Part shown: piece after piece, positions 1-8,466 of the stretch
Numbering within the stretch: position 1 is the first letter of the stretch
Layout: every line of letters begins with the position of its first letter
Assembly: GCA_021773365.1 (NCBI GenBank)
Contig: JAJFKF010000141.1
Location: 1-64,000, forward strand
Length of the DNA stretch: 64,000 nt
From: Gammaproteobacteria bacterium
GTDB lineage: Bacteria > Pseudomonadota > Gammaproteobacteria > Steroidobacterales > Steroidobacteraceae
Direction: 5' to 3'
Notes under the pieces: model-generated
Database searches by the model: none
Told to the model about the DNA's origin: nothing
Seen by the model: the letters and a program-made list of their open reading frames with translations, nothing else
Position numbers and translations under genes: made by a program

Positions 1-1
1 C

Positions 2-451
2 GGCTATGTGGGGGCCGCGGCCACCAAATCGGTGATCTTGGGTTTGATTATTTTGGCGACCGCCGGGCTTTTTGTGCCGTTGCAAATTGCCCATCCTTTC
101 TGGATGATGCTATTTCTTGTGCTCACCGCTGTTACATTCAGCCTGCTTGGCTTCATCATCGGGATTTTCTCGAAGAACTTCGAGCAGCTGCAGTTCGTCC
201 CCATGCTGGTGGTAACGCCGCTGACCTTCCTGGGCGGGGCGTTCTACAGCATCGACATGCTGCCAGGGGTGTGGCGGACGGTGACGCTGTTCAATCCGGT
301 GGTTTATCTGATCAGCGGGTTTCGCTGGAGTTTTTATGGGACGGCGGATGTGAGTGTGGGCATCAGTCTCGCAGCTACGCTGGGGTTCTTCCTGGTGTGT
401 CTGGCGGTGGTGGGATGGATTTTCCGGACGGGGTATCGGATCAAGAATTAG
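2..451 (+). CDS. ABC-2 type transporter permease, C-terminal part
   Basis: This is the 3' end of a gene that begins before the window; the frame is open from base 2. The visible 149 residues form four hydrophobic segments. They include the pattern of the last helices of YadH-like ABC-2 permeases: a long FxxGFIIG helix, then a [12 protein letters not shown] segment, and then a final helix before a short basic tail (FRTGYRIKN). Such permeases are integral inner-membrane proteins that pair with a separate ATPase to export a substrate; the ATPase gene would lie upstream, outside the window. A weak hydrophilic loop ([15 protein letters not shown]) before the last helices is typical of the family. 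The substrate cannot be inferred. Confidence 0.85.
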   Translation, partial: GYVGAAATKSVILGLIILATAGLFVPLQIAHPFWMMLFLVLTAVTFSLLGFIIGIFSKNFEQLQFVPMLVVTPLTFLGGAFYSIDMLPGVWRTVTLFNPVVYLISGFRWSFYGTADVSVGISLAATLGFFLVCLAVVGWIFRTGYRIKN

Positions 452-503
452 CCTGCAGCTCACAAACGCAATCCGCGATACTGAGTCGCACGCCCGCAGA
501 TAG

Positions 504-701
504 TTCGCTCTGGTTGCCGGCAATGATCGCGGGCGATTGAGCGCTACGCGTTTCCGTAGCCGCCTTTTTTCGGCACTTGCAGTGCTGCCCGGCGCCAGAG
601 CCGATCTGGCCACCGAAGTGCGCCGTCTCGGTGGCAAGAGGGCGGTCATCGCCAATCACGATCGCATCAGGGCGCTGCGGGACCGCTACGCGGCACGTTG
701 A
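504..701 (+). other. Open frame without a start codon, possible gene remnant
   Basis: The 407-base stretch from 452 to 858 has no clear gene. Between a TAG at 501-503 and a TGA at 699-701 one frame stays open for 65 codons. Its end reads like a charged C-terminus (LGGKRAVIANHDRIRALRDRYAAR spans roughly 630-698). It has no ATG and no ribosome binding site. A strong terminator-like hairpin follows 33 bases after its stop. That is what would be left if the 5' part of a plus-strand gene had been deleted. I do not recognise the family, and chance is a real alternative. Confidence 0.25.
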
Positions 702-733
702 TTTCAGCAGGAGCGATTGACAGGGATTGTTCC

Positions 734-771
734 CGAGCGACTGGCAGGATGCCGGTCGCTCGTTTCGTTTT
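734..771 (+). terminator. Rho-independent terminator (plus strand)
   Basis: The arms CGAGCGAC (734-741) and GTCGCTCG (755-762) pair. The inner GGCA (743-746) and TGCC (750-753) extend the stem around a GGA loop, with one T-G wobble, giving about 13 base pairs. A T-rich run, TTTCGTTTT, follows. This would end plus-strand transcripts coming from the ABC permease or from the remnant before it, and would shield the minus-strand gene that ends at 859. Confidence 0.7.
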
Positions 772-858
772 CAGCCCGCGACTGTGGTGCTGTCGCCCGG
801 CAGCTCAGGAGGCACAGGCCTGGGAGATGCGGGCCCGGGCGCAATCGATTGGCCTGAT

Positions 859-3039
859 TTACAGTGGCGCCAGCTGCAGGATCTGCCGCACCTGCGCTTC
901 CAGCTGATCGATATCCGCCTGCGGGCTCACGAGCATGCCATCGGCACCAATGAGGAACTTGGTCGGGAATACCCGGATGGCGTAACGGCGCTTGATGGGG
1001 TTGTCTGCGGCCCTGCCATCGAAGTACTGCGGCCAGGGAATGGATTTCTGGGCCAGCACGTCGTTCACCTTCTGGCGCGCGGCGGACAATTTGGACGCGG
1101 TTTGTTCCGCCGTGTCCCCTTCCGCCAGCCCGGCGCTTTCCGCCGTGATGCCGATGATCTCCAGACCCTGGGAGTGATATCTGTCGTACAGGGTTTTCAG
1201 CTGCGGCATTTCCGCGATGCAGGGTTTGCACCAGGTGGCCCAGAAATCGACGATGACGGCCTTGCCGCGCATCTTCGTGACATCCACTGTTCGCCCATCG
1301 AGCGCGGTGAACTGGATTTCGATGGGTTGCTTCATCAGCACCGCTGCGCTGGCTTTGTCCGCCGCTTCCTGCTCCTGGCCTTTGCGGATAAGTTCCTGCA
1401 TGGCCGCCTCGCTCATGGCTGCGCCTGCCGCGCCCTGACGGACCATTGTCGAACCCGGAGCCGCTCCAGCGGGTACTGTACCGCCGCTCATGGGCATCAT
1501 CTTCACCGAGCCGGGGTCGGTGATCACCATGACGCTGCCTTTCGACGCCGGCGCTGCATCGTCAGCGCCAGACGTAGCGCCGTCGGCCCGCTGCGCGGGC
1601 TGCATGTTTGTCGCGCCCGCGGGAGGGGCGGCCTGCATGCGGGTGGCGCCTCCCCCCTGCATCTGCTGCTGCGTTTTCTCCGTCGCCGCGCCCAGCTTCT
1701 CGCCGGCAGCAACGATATCCGGCGCGACATCCAGCCCCGCCTTCGACAGATAATATTCGATCGCCGCGGTCTTGCCCCCGGGCGACAGGCCCAGCGAACG
1801 GCCGACGATGCGGCCGTCGCGGTCGATGATGAATTGCGTGGGTAACATGTTGACGCCGAACCGGGATAGCGAGGCCCGCTGCGGCTCCCGGCCCAACGGA
1901 TCGTAGGCATAGAAAATATCCGGATTCTTGCGGGCATTCTTGCCGATCCATGCTTCGAACGCAGAGGCGGCATCGTCGGTGCCCGCGGCCAGAACCACCA
2001 GTCCCTGATCTTTGTACTTCACTGCCAGTTCCTGCATATGCGGCATGGAGGCGATACACGGCCCGCACCAAGTCGCCCAGAAGTCCAGGATCACGACCTT
2101 TCCCCGGTAGTCGGACAGCTTGATCGTCTTGCCGCTGGCATCGAGCATCTGGAAGTCCGGCGCCATCGCGCCGATGTTCAACAAAGGTACGGCGGCAGCG
2201 CGCTGCCGGGCGCGCTCCTCCTGTATCTTTTTTTCATACGCCTGGTACATCTGCGCGGTGAATACATGCTGCGGCTTGTCCTGCGGCTGCGGCTCCACGC
2301 CCGCGAGCACCAGGAGATTGCCCATGGCTTCGAAGCCGCCGGTGTCTTCGGCGAACGGCTTGAGGGGATCATCCGGCCGCATACCGGTACCGATCGTCGT
2401 CATGCCCACCAGTTTCCGCCCGGCATCGAACGCCACCAGGACGGGCATACCCGGTATGCCCCAGCTGCGCCCGGCCGGCAGCGGCTCGCCCGAGTTCAAC
2501 ATCTGCCCGATGACGGAGCGACCCGCCACGGCCTGCCACTCTTCGGCCATGGCCTGCATCTCTTCCTGGGTCATCTGATCCATAGGCTTGGTTGGCGGCC
2601 GCGGCAGGGGACCACCGGTGCTGCGCAGCAAGGGAAAGGAATACTGGCCCTTGTTCTCCCTCAGCCAGCGGTCGAAATCCTCCGGTGTGGAGCGATCGGC
2701 GACCGCAATTACCTCCAGCCCCTGCTTGCGATACGCCTTGCTGAGCCTCTCGACCGATTCCAGGTTGCCCGGGCCGAATCCGCGCTTTGCATCCCAGAGG
2801 AACAGGAGCGTGCGGCCCTTGATGCGGTCACGCAGCGCCACTTCCCTGCCGTCGGGCGTCAGGACCTTGATGTCCGGGAGCATAGCGCCCTGCACCAGAC
2901 CCCCGACATCCGCGCGGTACGGCGGCCTGTCCGGCGCGGCATGTCCGGGGGCCGGAGCGCCGGGAGTTTGTGCGCATGCGGTTGCGCATCCGATTGCTGC
3001 GGTAACAAGTATGGCCGCGGCGAGAGATAGCAATTTCAT
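859..3039 (-). CDS. Secreted triple-thioredoxin-fold (TlpA/AhpC-like) protein
   Basis: 726 residues. The start is at 3039, where ATG follows an AGGAA site; an upstream extension of the frame lacks a signal sequence. Residues 1-24 form an export signal (hydrophobic core, then AAIGCATACAQ; either an AXA signal peptidase site or a weak lipobox). Three thioredoxin-like units follow. Unit one (about 45-260) has the fold pattern but no CxxC. Unit two (about 295-450) has WATWCGPC near residue 325. Unit three (about 560-720) has WATWCKPC near residue 603. A Gln/Met/Ala/Pro-rich linker joins the last two. Known TlpA-like proteins are periplasmic thiol-disulfide reductases; a triple fusion is much longer than the usual 150-400 residues. 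It lies 26 bases after the TonB receptor stop on the same strand, so the two are probably cotranscribed. Substrate unknown. Confidence 0.9.
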   Translation of the reverse strand: MKLLSLAAAILVTAAIGCATACAQTPGAPAPGHAAPDRPPYRADVGGLVQGAMLPDIKVLTPDGREVALRDRIKGRTLLFLWDAKRGFGPGNLESVERLSKAYRKQGLEVIAVADRSTPEDFDRWLRENKGQYSFPLLRSTGGPLPRPPTKPMDQMTQEEMQAMAEEWQAVAGRSVIGQMLNSGEPLPAGRSWGIPGMPVLVAFDAGRKLVGMTTIGTGMRPDDPLKPFAEDTGGFEAMGNLLVLAGVEPQPQDKPQHVFTAQMYQAYEKKIQEERARQRAAAVPLLNIGAMAPDFQMLDASGKTIKLSDYRGKVVILDFWATWCGPCIASMPHMQELAVKYKDQGLVVLAAGTDDAASAFEAWIGKNARKNPDIFYAYDPLGREPQRASLSRFGVNMLPTQFIIDRDGRIVGRSLGLSPGGKTAAIEYYLSKAGLDVAPDIVAAGEKLGAATEKTQQQMQGGGATRMQAAPPAGATNMQPAQRADGATSGADDAAPASKGSVMVITDPGSVKMMPMSGGTVPAGAAPGSTMVRQGAAGAAMSEAAMQELIRKGQEQEAADKASAAVLMKQPIEIQFTALDGRTVDVTKMRGKAVIVDFWATWCKPCIAEMPQLKTLYDRYHSQGLEIIGITAESAGLAEGDTAEQTASKLSAARQKVNDVLAQKSIPWPQYFDGRAADNPIKRRYAIRVFPTKFLIGADGMLVSPQADIDQLEAQVRQILQLAPL

Positions 3040-3065
3040 CGATGCATTCCTGTTCGTCCTGAGGT

Positions 3066-6000
3066 TTAAAAGTGCTTGCTGAGGTTGACGACGAAACGCC
3101 GTCCCCGCGGATCCACCGTCCATCGACCCCGTGCCGCCTGCACCTCGGTCACTTCGCTGTAGACGGCATTGATGACCGTGACGGACAGACGCACATCCGC
3201 CAGGCCACGCCGCCACCATGCAGCGGCATTCGCATCGAACTGCGGATCGCGGCCGAAGTCGTAGGAGAACTGCGGGTCGTAGCCCAGGTCGCCGTCGGCG
3301 CGGAAGGTGGCAGAGCGCATGTACGCGGACTGGTAATGGACATTGACGCCGATCTCCATGGCGCCGCGAGCCCAGAACAACGAGGCGCTGCCGCGGCGCG
3401 GCAGCTCCCGACTCACGAGCGGTGCGCCCGCGATCGCCTGCGACACGTATGAATCCACTTCGGTGTACTGGGCATGCAGCGACAGGTCGCCGGCCCGGGT
3501 CGCGAGGTCGTACGTCAGCCGGTAGTCCCACCCTTTGGTGCGCAGGCCTGCGATATTCAGCGGGGAGCCGTCATAACCCGTCACCCGTCCGGGCAGGCCA
3601 TCTCCCGACGGAGCGGCCCGTGTCACGCGCTCCGGGAAAAGCAGCAGCAGGTCTCGCAGACCTGCGCCGCCCGAGCGGTTGGTGTAGTCGATGTCGTAGT
3701 GATCGGCGTACAGCGACAGCCCGCCCACCCAGGGCACTTGCAGCACCACGCCAAAGTTGTTCGATACCGATTCTTCGGCCTGCAGGTTTGGATTGCCGGC
3801 GCTGGTCACTGCGAGTAATCCGGTGATCGCTTCATCGTTGCGCAGCGGATCCAGCACAGCATTGGGACCCGTCGTCGACTGGAAGAAAGCGTTGAAGGTA
3901 CGCGGCGGCGAATACAGATCGAACAGGACCGGCACCTTGTAGCCCTCGGTGCGTGAGCCACGCAAAGTCAACCATTTGACCGGGGCATACAGAGCCGAAT
4001 AGCCAGGACTGACCTTGCTGCCGAAATCCGAATAGGAATCCGACCGGGCCTGCACACCGAGCTCGAGCCGGTGCAGCAATGGAAAGTTGCCGTCGTCCGG
4101 CGCCAGCGGAACGCGAGCCTCACCGAACGCCGACCGGATATTGCGCCCATTGGGCCGCGCCACCGCGGCGAAAGAAGTGGTATCAGCGGGGCTGTGAAGG
4201 AACCTAACTTCCTCGTCGGTGTATTCCACACCCACTGCTGTCTTGATAGCACCGGTCGGGAGCCTGAAGAGCGTCCCGTCGGCATGCGCGCCATAGACAT
4301 ACACATCCGAAACCTCGGCCGAAGGATAGGACTGGGCGAGGCCGATAAGCAGATCGGCTGAATTGGGGCTGGCGCCCGTCGTGCTGTCGTCGAAAATATT
4401 CGGTCGCAGGGAAGGATCGGGGTTGGTCAGTGCCTCCGTGAGCTTTGCCGTGCTGAGGGTATAGCGATTGTTCTGCAGCTCGCTGCGCGCCCAGTGGGCG
4501 GAGGTTTCGTACTGCCAGTCGCCCGCAATCGCGCCCCTGGCGCCGGTCGCGGCACTTGCGCTTTTGGACTCGATCGATTCCGGCAAGGGAAAGTCCCAAA
4601 ACCACTTGCTCACCAGCACCGGCACGCCGAAGGGATTTCCCGGATAGCCGGCGGGAACCTGGAAACTGAAACTCGGAAAATCCGGGTAACTGGCCACCGC
4701 GGGGGGAAGACCGCGCACGGTGTTGTCAGTCTCCGACCAGCGCCCATCGAGAAAGAAGGCGGCGCGGGGTGAATAGTCAAACCCGAGTTTCAGCAGTGCC
4801 GATTGCTGGCGTTGTGGATTGATCAGGTTCACATGCAGGGCGGTGTCGAGAGGACCTGGCAACGGGCCTGCATTGGCATAGTCGGCAACCGTCGCACTCT
4901 GGCCGCTGGCACCCGCGGGGATGGCCACCTGGCTGACGGACAGTCCGGGCAGCGGTTGGCCGTCAGTGCTGTATACGGCGCCGCGCCCTCCGGGAATGGA
5001 GTTGCGTCTGTCCGTGCCGCCAAAGGCGCGATGGTCGTCCGACGCGGTGAACCAGCGGTCGGTCGCCGCCATCGCGTTGGAGTCCTGGAAGGAAAAACTC
5101 CCCAGGGCATTGAATTTTCCCCTGGAATAGCCGGGAGACACGCTCACGTTCTTCACCGCGGCATCGCCATCGAAAGTGTTGTCGTACGTGACGGCGACGT
5201 CGGTTCCGGAGTATTCCTTCTTCAGGATGATGTTGATCGCGCCCGCGACCGCGTCGGCGCCATACACCGCGCCGGCGCCGGCAGCCAGCACCTCGATGCG
5301 ATCGATCGCAGAGAGCGGAATGCCCTCCAGACCATAGTTGTCCGCGCCGCTGTCCTGCCCGGTGCGTCCCAGGCGGCGGCCATCGACCAGGATCAGCGTT
5401 GCATTGTTGGGCAGGCCGCGCATATCCATGGTCACCCGGGATTGTGCGGGGCCCATCACGTTATTGGGGAGGTCGACGTTGCGGCCTGAAACACCCATGC
5501 CATCGGTTTTGTTGTTGACCGAGATCTGGGGAATGACGCGCCGGATATCTCCGAGGGTGGTCGCGCCGAGCCGCTGCAGATCCTCACGGGTATAGGTCAC
5601 GACCGGATGCGCGGTGATTTCACCCTGCTCACCGCGAATGCGCGAGCCAGTGACTTCCATCTCCGTGGGCTTGTCTTCGACGGGCGCGGCGGTTTCAGCG
5701 ATGGCTACCGCGGTCTCTGGTCCCGCGATCCGCGCAAGACGCATCTCTTCCACGCCTAACGCACGTGTATCAGTGGTCGTGTTCGCGCCGCTCTGACGTT
5801 CCGAACGGATCGCCACCGTTCCGTCGTCCACTGTCTCGAACTTCAGGCCGGTATTGGCCAGCAAAAGAGTGAGCGCACGGTCCGTGGCGTAGGTCCCCTT
5901 GATCGCCGGGACGCGACGGCCTTCGAGCGCCTTGGTCGCCACCGTGAATTCCACCCCGGACTGGGTGGAGAACTGCAGCAGCGCGCTGGACAACGACTGG

Positions 6001-6128
6001 GCTGGAATATCGAAAGCCACCGTCCGGGACAGGGTCACGGCCGGTTTTACCGCTTGCGGCGGCGCAGCGGAAACAATGCTCGCCACCGACAGCAGTGCGA
6101 GCGACAGTACAAGGCGTGTTGTGTTCAT
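3066..6128 (-). CDS. TonB-dependent outer-membrane receptor with STN domain (system 1)
   Basis: 1020 residues starting at 6128, with AGGGGAA upstream. Residues 1-24 are a signal peptide. An STN (secretin/TonB short N-terminal) domain follows at about 35-105 (VAFDIPAQSLSSALLQFS pattern); it is the arm that talks to a FecR anti-sigma protein. A TonB-box-like EVTGSRIRG segment and the plug domain follow (LILVDGRRLGRTG, VYGADAVAGAINIILKK). The rest is a 22-strand-type barrel ending in the terminal Phe (SKHF) used for outer-membrane assembly. It imports a ligand using TonB energy. It is divergent from the ECF sigma/FecR pair across a 151-base spacer, so that pair is its likely regulator. A thioredoxin gene follows it. 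The ligand is not evident; nothing marks it as a siderophore receptor. Confidence 0.95.
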   Translation of the reverse strand: MNTTRLVLSLALLSVASIVSAAPPQAVKPAVTLSRTVAFDIPAQSLSSALLQFSTQSGVEFTVATKALEGRRVPAIKGTYATDRALTLLLANTGLKFETVDDGTVAIRSERQSGANTTTDTRALGVEEMRLARIAGPETAVAIAETAAPVEDKPTEMEVTGSRIRGEQGEITAHPVVTYTREDLQRLGATTLGDIRRVIPQISVNNKTDGMGVSGRNVDLPNNVMGPAQSRVTMDMRGLPNNATLILVDGRRLGRTGQDSGADNYGLEGIPLSAIDRIEVLAAGAGAVYGADAVAGAINIILKKEYSGTDVAVTYDNTFDGDAAVKNVSVSPGYSRGKFNALGSFSFQDSNAMAATDRWFTASDDHRAFGGTDRRNSIPGGRGAVYSTDGQPLPGLSVSQVAIPAGASGQSATVADYANAGPLPGPLDTALHVNLINPQRQQSALLKLGFDYSPRAAFFLDGRWSETDNTVRGLPPAVASYPDFPSFSFQVPAGYPGNPFGVPVLVSKWFWDFPLPESIESKSASAATGARGAIAGDWQYETSAHWARSELQNNRYTLSTAKLTEALTNPDPSLRPNIFDDSTTGASPNSADLLIGLAQSYPSAEVSDVYVYGAHADGTLFRLPTGAIKTAVGVEYTDEEVRFLHSPADTTSFAAVARPNGRNIRSAFGEARVPLAPDDGNFPLLHRLELGVQARSDSYSDFGSKVSPGYSALYAPVKWLTLRGSRTEGYKVPVLFDLYSPPRTFNAFFQSTTGPNAVLDPLRNDEAITGLLAVTSAGNPNLQAEESVSNNFGVVLQVPWVGGLSLYADHYDIDYTNRSGGAGLRDLLLLFPERVTRAAPSGDGLPGRVTGYDGSPLNIAGLRTKGWDYRLTYDLATRAGDLSLHAQYTEVDSYVSQAIAGAPLVSRELPRRGSASLFWARGAMEIGVNVHYQSAYMRSATFRADGDLGYDPQFSYDFGRDPQFDANAAAWWRRGLADVRLSVTVINAVYSEVTEVQAARGRWTVDPRGRRFVVNLSKHF

Positions 6129-6279
6129 CGGTTTTCCCCTGAGTACTACTTCGGCGGCGTGCATACAATGCCGTCGTTGCTGGATGGGACGTCCGGAGCC
6201 GCCGGATCGGCGGTTATGCGGATGCAGACCGCCGAATCCCGGGGGTCAGACGTCTAAGCTGCAGGAGAGCGCCCATTTC

Positions 6280-6918
6280 ATGAGTAAAGCCTTGCCAGAC
6301 CTGCCTGAAATCACCCCCGGCGCGGATTCACGCCCGGGTGGCGCTGAGGTTCCGGGATTGGCGCCGCCGGCCGGGAATTCAGCCAGGAATTCCGAGCTGG
6401 CGGCACTGTTCCGCGAGCACAACGAGATGCTGGTGCAGTTCCTCACCGGCAAGCTCCGCTCCCGGCAGGAGGCCCGGGAAGTGGCGCAGGAAGCCTATGT
6501 CAGGATCCTCAGCCTCGATTCTCCAGGCGCCGTAAGCTTCCTGCGGGCTTTTCTCTTCAAGACCGCATCCAACATTGCCGTGGACCGCATCCGTCATCGG
6601 GAACGGTGCCCACACACCAGCGATGTATCCCTCTTTGACGAACTGCCCGAAACCCGCACCCCGGACAAACAGGCTGAAGGCCGCCAGGAAGTGGAGCTGC
6701 TGCAGCGGCTGGTGTCGGAGCTGCCCCCGAAGTGCCGTCGCGCTTTTTTGTTGTGCAAGCTGGACGGACTGTCCACACGGGAAATCGGCCAGAGGATGCA
6801 CCTCTCCGAACGCCAGGTGCGCGACTACATACTGCGCGGACTGCTGTACTGCCAGGAAAAACTGTCGGCGGCTCGAGGGTTGCCCCCGGACAAACATCAC
6901 GGGAGCGCCCGATCATGA
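6280..6918 (+). CDS. ECF sigma-70 factor (system 1)
   Basis: 212 residues. The ATG at 6280 has GCAGGAGAG about ten bases upstream; the open frame extends further back, but only across the promoter region. Region 2 covers about 50-115 (AREVAQEAYVRILSL, then FLFKTASNIAVDRIR) and region 4 covers about 140-195 (LPPKCRRAFLLCKLDGLSTREIGQRMHLS helix-turn-helix). There is no region 3, as expected for FecI-like ECF factors. It should direct RNA polymerase to the receptor promoter when released by FecR. Its TGA overlaps the ATG of the FecR gene (ATGA), so the two are translationally coupled. The first ~35 residues are Pro/Gly-rich and unlike the core family. Confidence 0.93.
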   Translation: MSKALPDLPEITPGADSRPGGAEVPGLAPPAGNSARNSELAALFREHNEMLVQFLTGKLRSRQEAREVAQEAYVRILSLDSPGAVSFLRAFLFKTASNIAVDRIRHRERCPHTSDVSLFDELPETRTPDKQAEGRQEVELLQRLVSELPPKCRRAFLLCKLDGLSTREIGQRMHLSERQVRDYILRGLLYCQEKLSAARGLPPDKHHGSARS

Positions 6919-7913
6919 TCCGCAACCACACCGCATTGCAGGAAGACCCGGTAGCCATGCAGGCCGGCGCCTGGCTGATCGAGCTGGAATCTCCCGACGT
7001 CACGGTTGAACGCATCGCTGAATGGCAGCAGTGGATGGCCGCCGATGAGTCGAACCGGCACGCCTACGAGGCGCTGCAGTTTACCTGGCAGAAGATGGAC
7101 TCTCTGCACACCGCTCCCTGGCCCAATGATATTGAAGTGCAGACGGATGGCTATGTGCCCTCGCGCTCCATATCCGCCTGGCAGTCGCAAACGGCATCCA
7201 CAATCCCGGCGCGACGCTTTGCGCCACTGGCGGCAGCGGCGGTCGCGGTGGTCGGTTTCGGCGCCTGGCTGGCGCTGCCGCTGTTTTCATCTGCCGCCAT
7301 GACAGTCGAGACGGGCATCGGCGAGAACCGCGAACTGCAGTTGTCGGACGGTTCACGCGTATTCGTGGGCGCGGACTCGCTGCTGAAGGCCTCCATTGAC
7401 GACAACGGACGCAATCTCGTTCTGGAGCGGGGCGAGGCCTATTTCGAAGTGGCAAAAGATCCGCTGCGCCCCTTCCGTGTCGAGGCCGGCGGCACGGATA
7501 TCGTTGCCGTGGGCACGGCGTTCAACGTGCGCCGCACCGGCACGCAGGTGGTGGTGGCGGTGTCCGAAGGCGAAGTAGCGGTGGACAACGAGCGTCTGAA
7601 GGCCGGTCAGCAACTGGTGACTGCATCCGCGCGCAAGACTTCTCCCGTCGAATCAGTCGCGCCGGCCGCGGTCGCCAGCTGGCGCGAAGGGCGGCTGCAG
7701 TTCTCCGGCGAACCTCTGTCCAGCGTCGTGATCGATATCAACCGCTACTCGGCGCAGCAGATCGTCATCAGCGATCCGGCCATCGCGGACCTGCGGGTCA
7801 CCGGCACCGTCTCCGCCGGCAATATCACCAGCTGGCTGAAGAGCCTGGAGAAATCGCTGCCCGTGCAGGTCACCACCGACGACAGAGGCGCCCTGCAACT
7901 GAGCGGCCGCTAG
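6915..7913 (+). CDS. FecR-family anti-sigma factor (system 1)
   Basis: 332 residues, with the start inside the sigma stop codon. The cytoplasmic N-terminus has the DUF4880-type pattern (AGAWLIELESP, then WQQWMAADESNRHAYEAL) that holds the sigma factor. One membrane helix lies near 95-118. The periplasmic FecR domain follows (GIGENRELQLSDGSRVFVG, LERGEAYFEVAKDPLRPF, VVAVGTAFNVRR). It ends in an STN-like module (SSVVIDINRYSAQQIVI). Known FecR proteins sense the liganded TonB receptor through its STN domain and free the sigma factor. The divergent receptor at 3066-6128 is the obvious partner. Confidence 0.93.
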   Translation: MIRNHTALQEDPVAMQAGAWLIELESPDVTVERIAEWQQWMAADESNRHAYEALQFTWQKMDSLHTAPWPNDIEVQTDGYVPSRSISAWQSQTASTIPARRFAPLAAAAVAVVGFGAWLALPLFSSAAMTVETGIGENRELQLSDGSRVFVGADSLLKASIDDNGRNLVLERGEAYFEVAKDPLRPFRVEAGGTDIVAVGTAFNVRRTGTQVVVAVSEGEVAVDNERLKAGQQLVTASARKTSPVESVAPAAVASWREGRLQFSGEPLSSVVIDINRYSAQQIVISDPAIADLRVTGTVSAGNITSWLKSLEKSLPVQVTTDDRGALQLSGR

Positions 7914-8059
7914 CCACCAATGCCGATTCGGGCAGTTCCACGGCCAACTCTGCGCACCACACTCTTATGGCATCGTTCGTAACCGAGCACCGCCTGCGGC
8001 GATCCGGCATGATCGCGATTCCGGAACCGCAAGCAAGCCCCACGCCACCACAGGACAGC

Positions 8060-8065
8060 TATACT
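8060..8065 (+). promoter_or_regulatory. Candidate -10 box before the YkgJ-like gene
   Basis: TATACT at this place is a good sigma-70 -10 hexamer lying 32 bases before the GTG start at 8098. No convincing -35 box is visible at 16-18 bases upstream. The spacer 7914-8097 holds nothing else that I recognise. Confidence 0.35.
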
Positions 8066-8097
8066 GCGCCTCTTTTTTGCAGAGAGGTTCAAGCGCC

Positions 8098-8460
8098 GTG
8101 GGATTCAACTGCCTGAAGTGCCCGGGATACTGCTGCAGTCATTCACGCATCGCCGTGAGCGAGCACGACATCGTCCGCCTGGCCAGACATTTCGACGTCA
8201 CTCCGCAGAAGGCAAAGGAGCGCTTCACCTATCACTACAAGACCAAGGAAGTGGATGAGCAGATCCTGCGCCACCACAAGGACCACATCTACAAGTCCAT
8301 CTGCCGCTTCTTCGACCGCGACGAGCGCCGCTGCACGGTGTATGAGGCGCGCCCCAATGTGTGCCGGAAGTATCCCTACGGCAACAAGTGCGGCTACTAC
8401 GAGTTCCTGAAGTTCGAGCGCGCGCACCAGGACGATGAGGAGTATGTGCCGGACGCCTGA
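8098..8460 (+). CDS. YkgJ-family cysteine-cluster protein
   Basis: 120 residues. I chose the GTG at 8098 because AGAGAGG lies about ten bases upstream; a TTG at 8077 is the other option. The N-terminus carries the cluster C5-x2-C8-x3-CC(12-13). Three further Cys lie in the middle (SICRFF, RRCTVYEARPNVCRKYP, NKCGYY). This pattern defines the YkgJ/UPF0153 family, described as putative zinc- or iron-chelating proteins of unknown cellular role. The segment CTVYEARPNVCRKYP is the most conserved part of the family. It is cytoplasmic, with no signal or membrane helix. It stands alone, convergent with the next gene six bases away. Confidence 0.88.
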   Translation: MGFNCLKCPGYCCSHSRIAVSEHDIVRLARHFDVTPQKAKERFTYHYKTKEVDEQILRHHKDHIYKSICRFFDRDERRCTVYEARPNVCRKYPYGNKCGYYEFLKFERAHQDDEEYVPDA

Positions 8461-8466
8461 GCGTCA

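Noticed and set aside
727-1845. Long plus-strand open frame opposite the thioredoxin gene
   Set aside because: It lies wholly or mostly antisense to a gene with clear domains, has no family motif and is a by-product of high GC content. The same holds for many other long antisense frames (for example 48643-50034 and 59555-61336).
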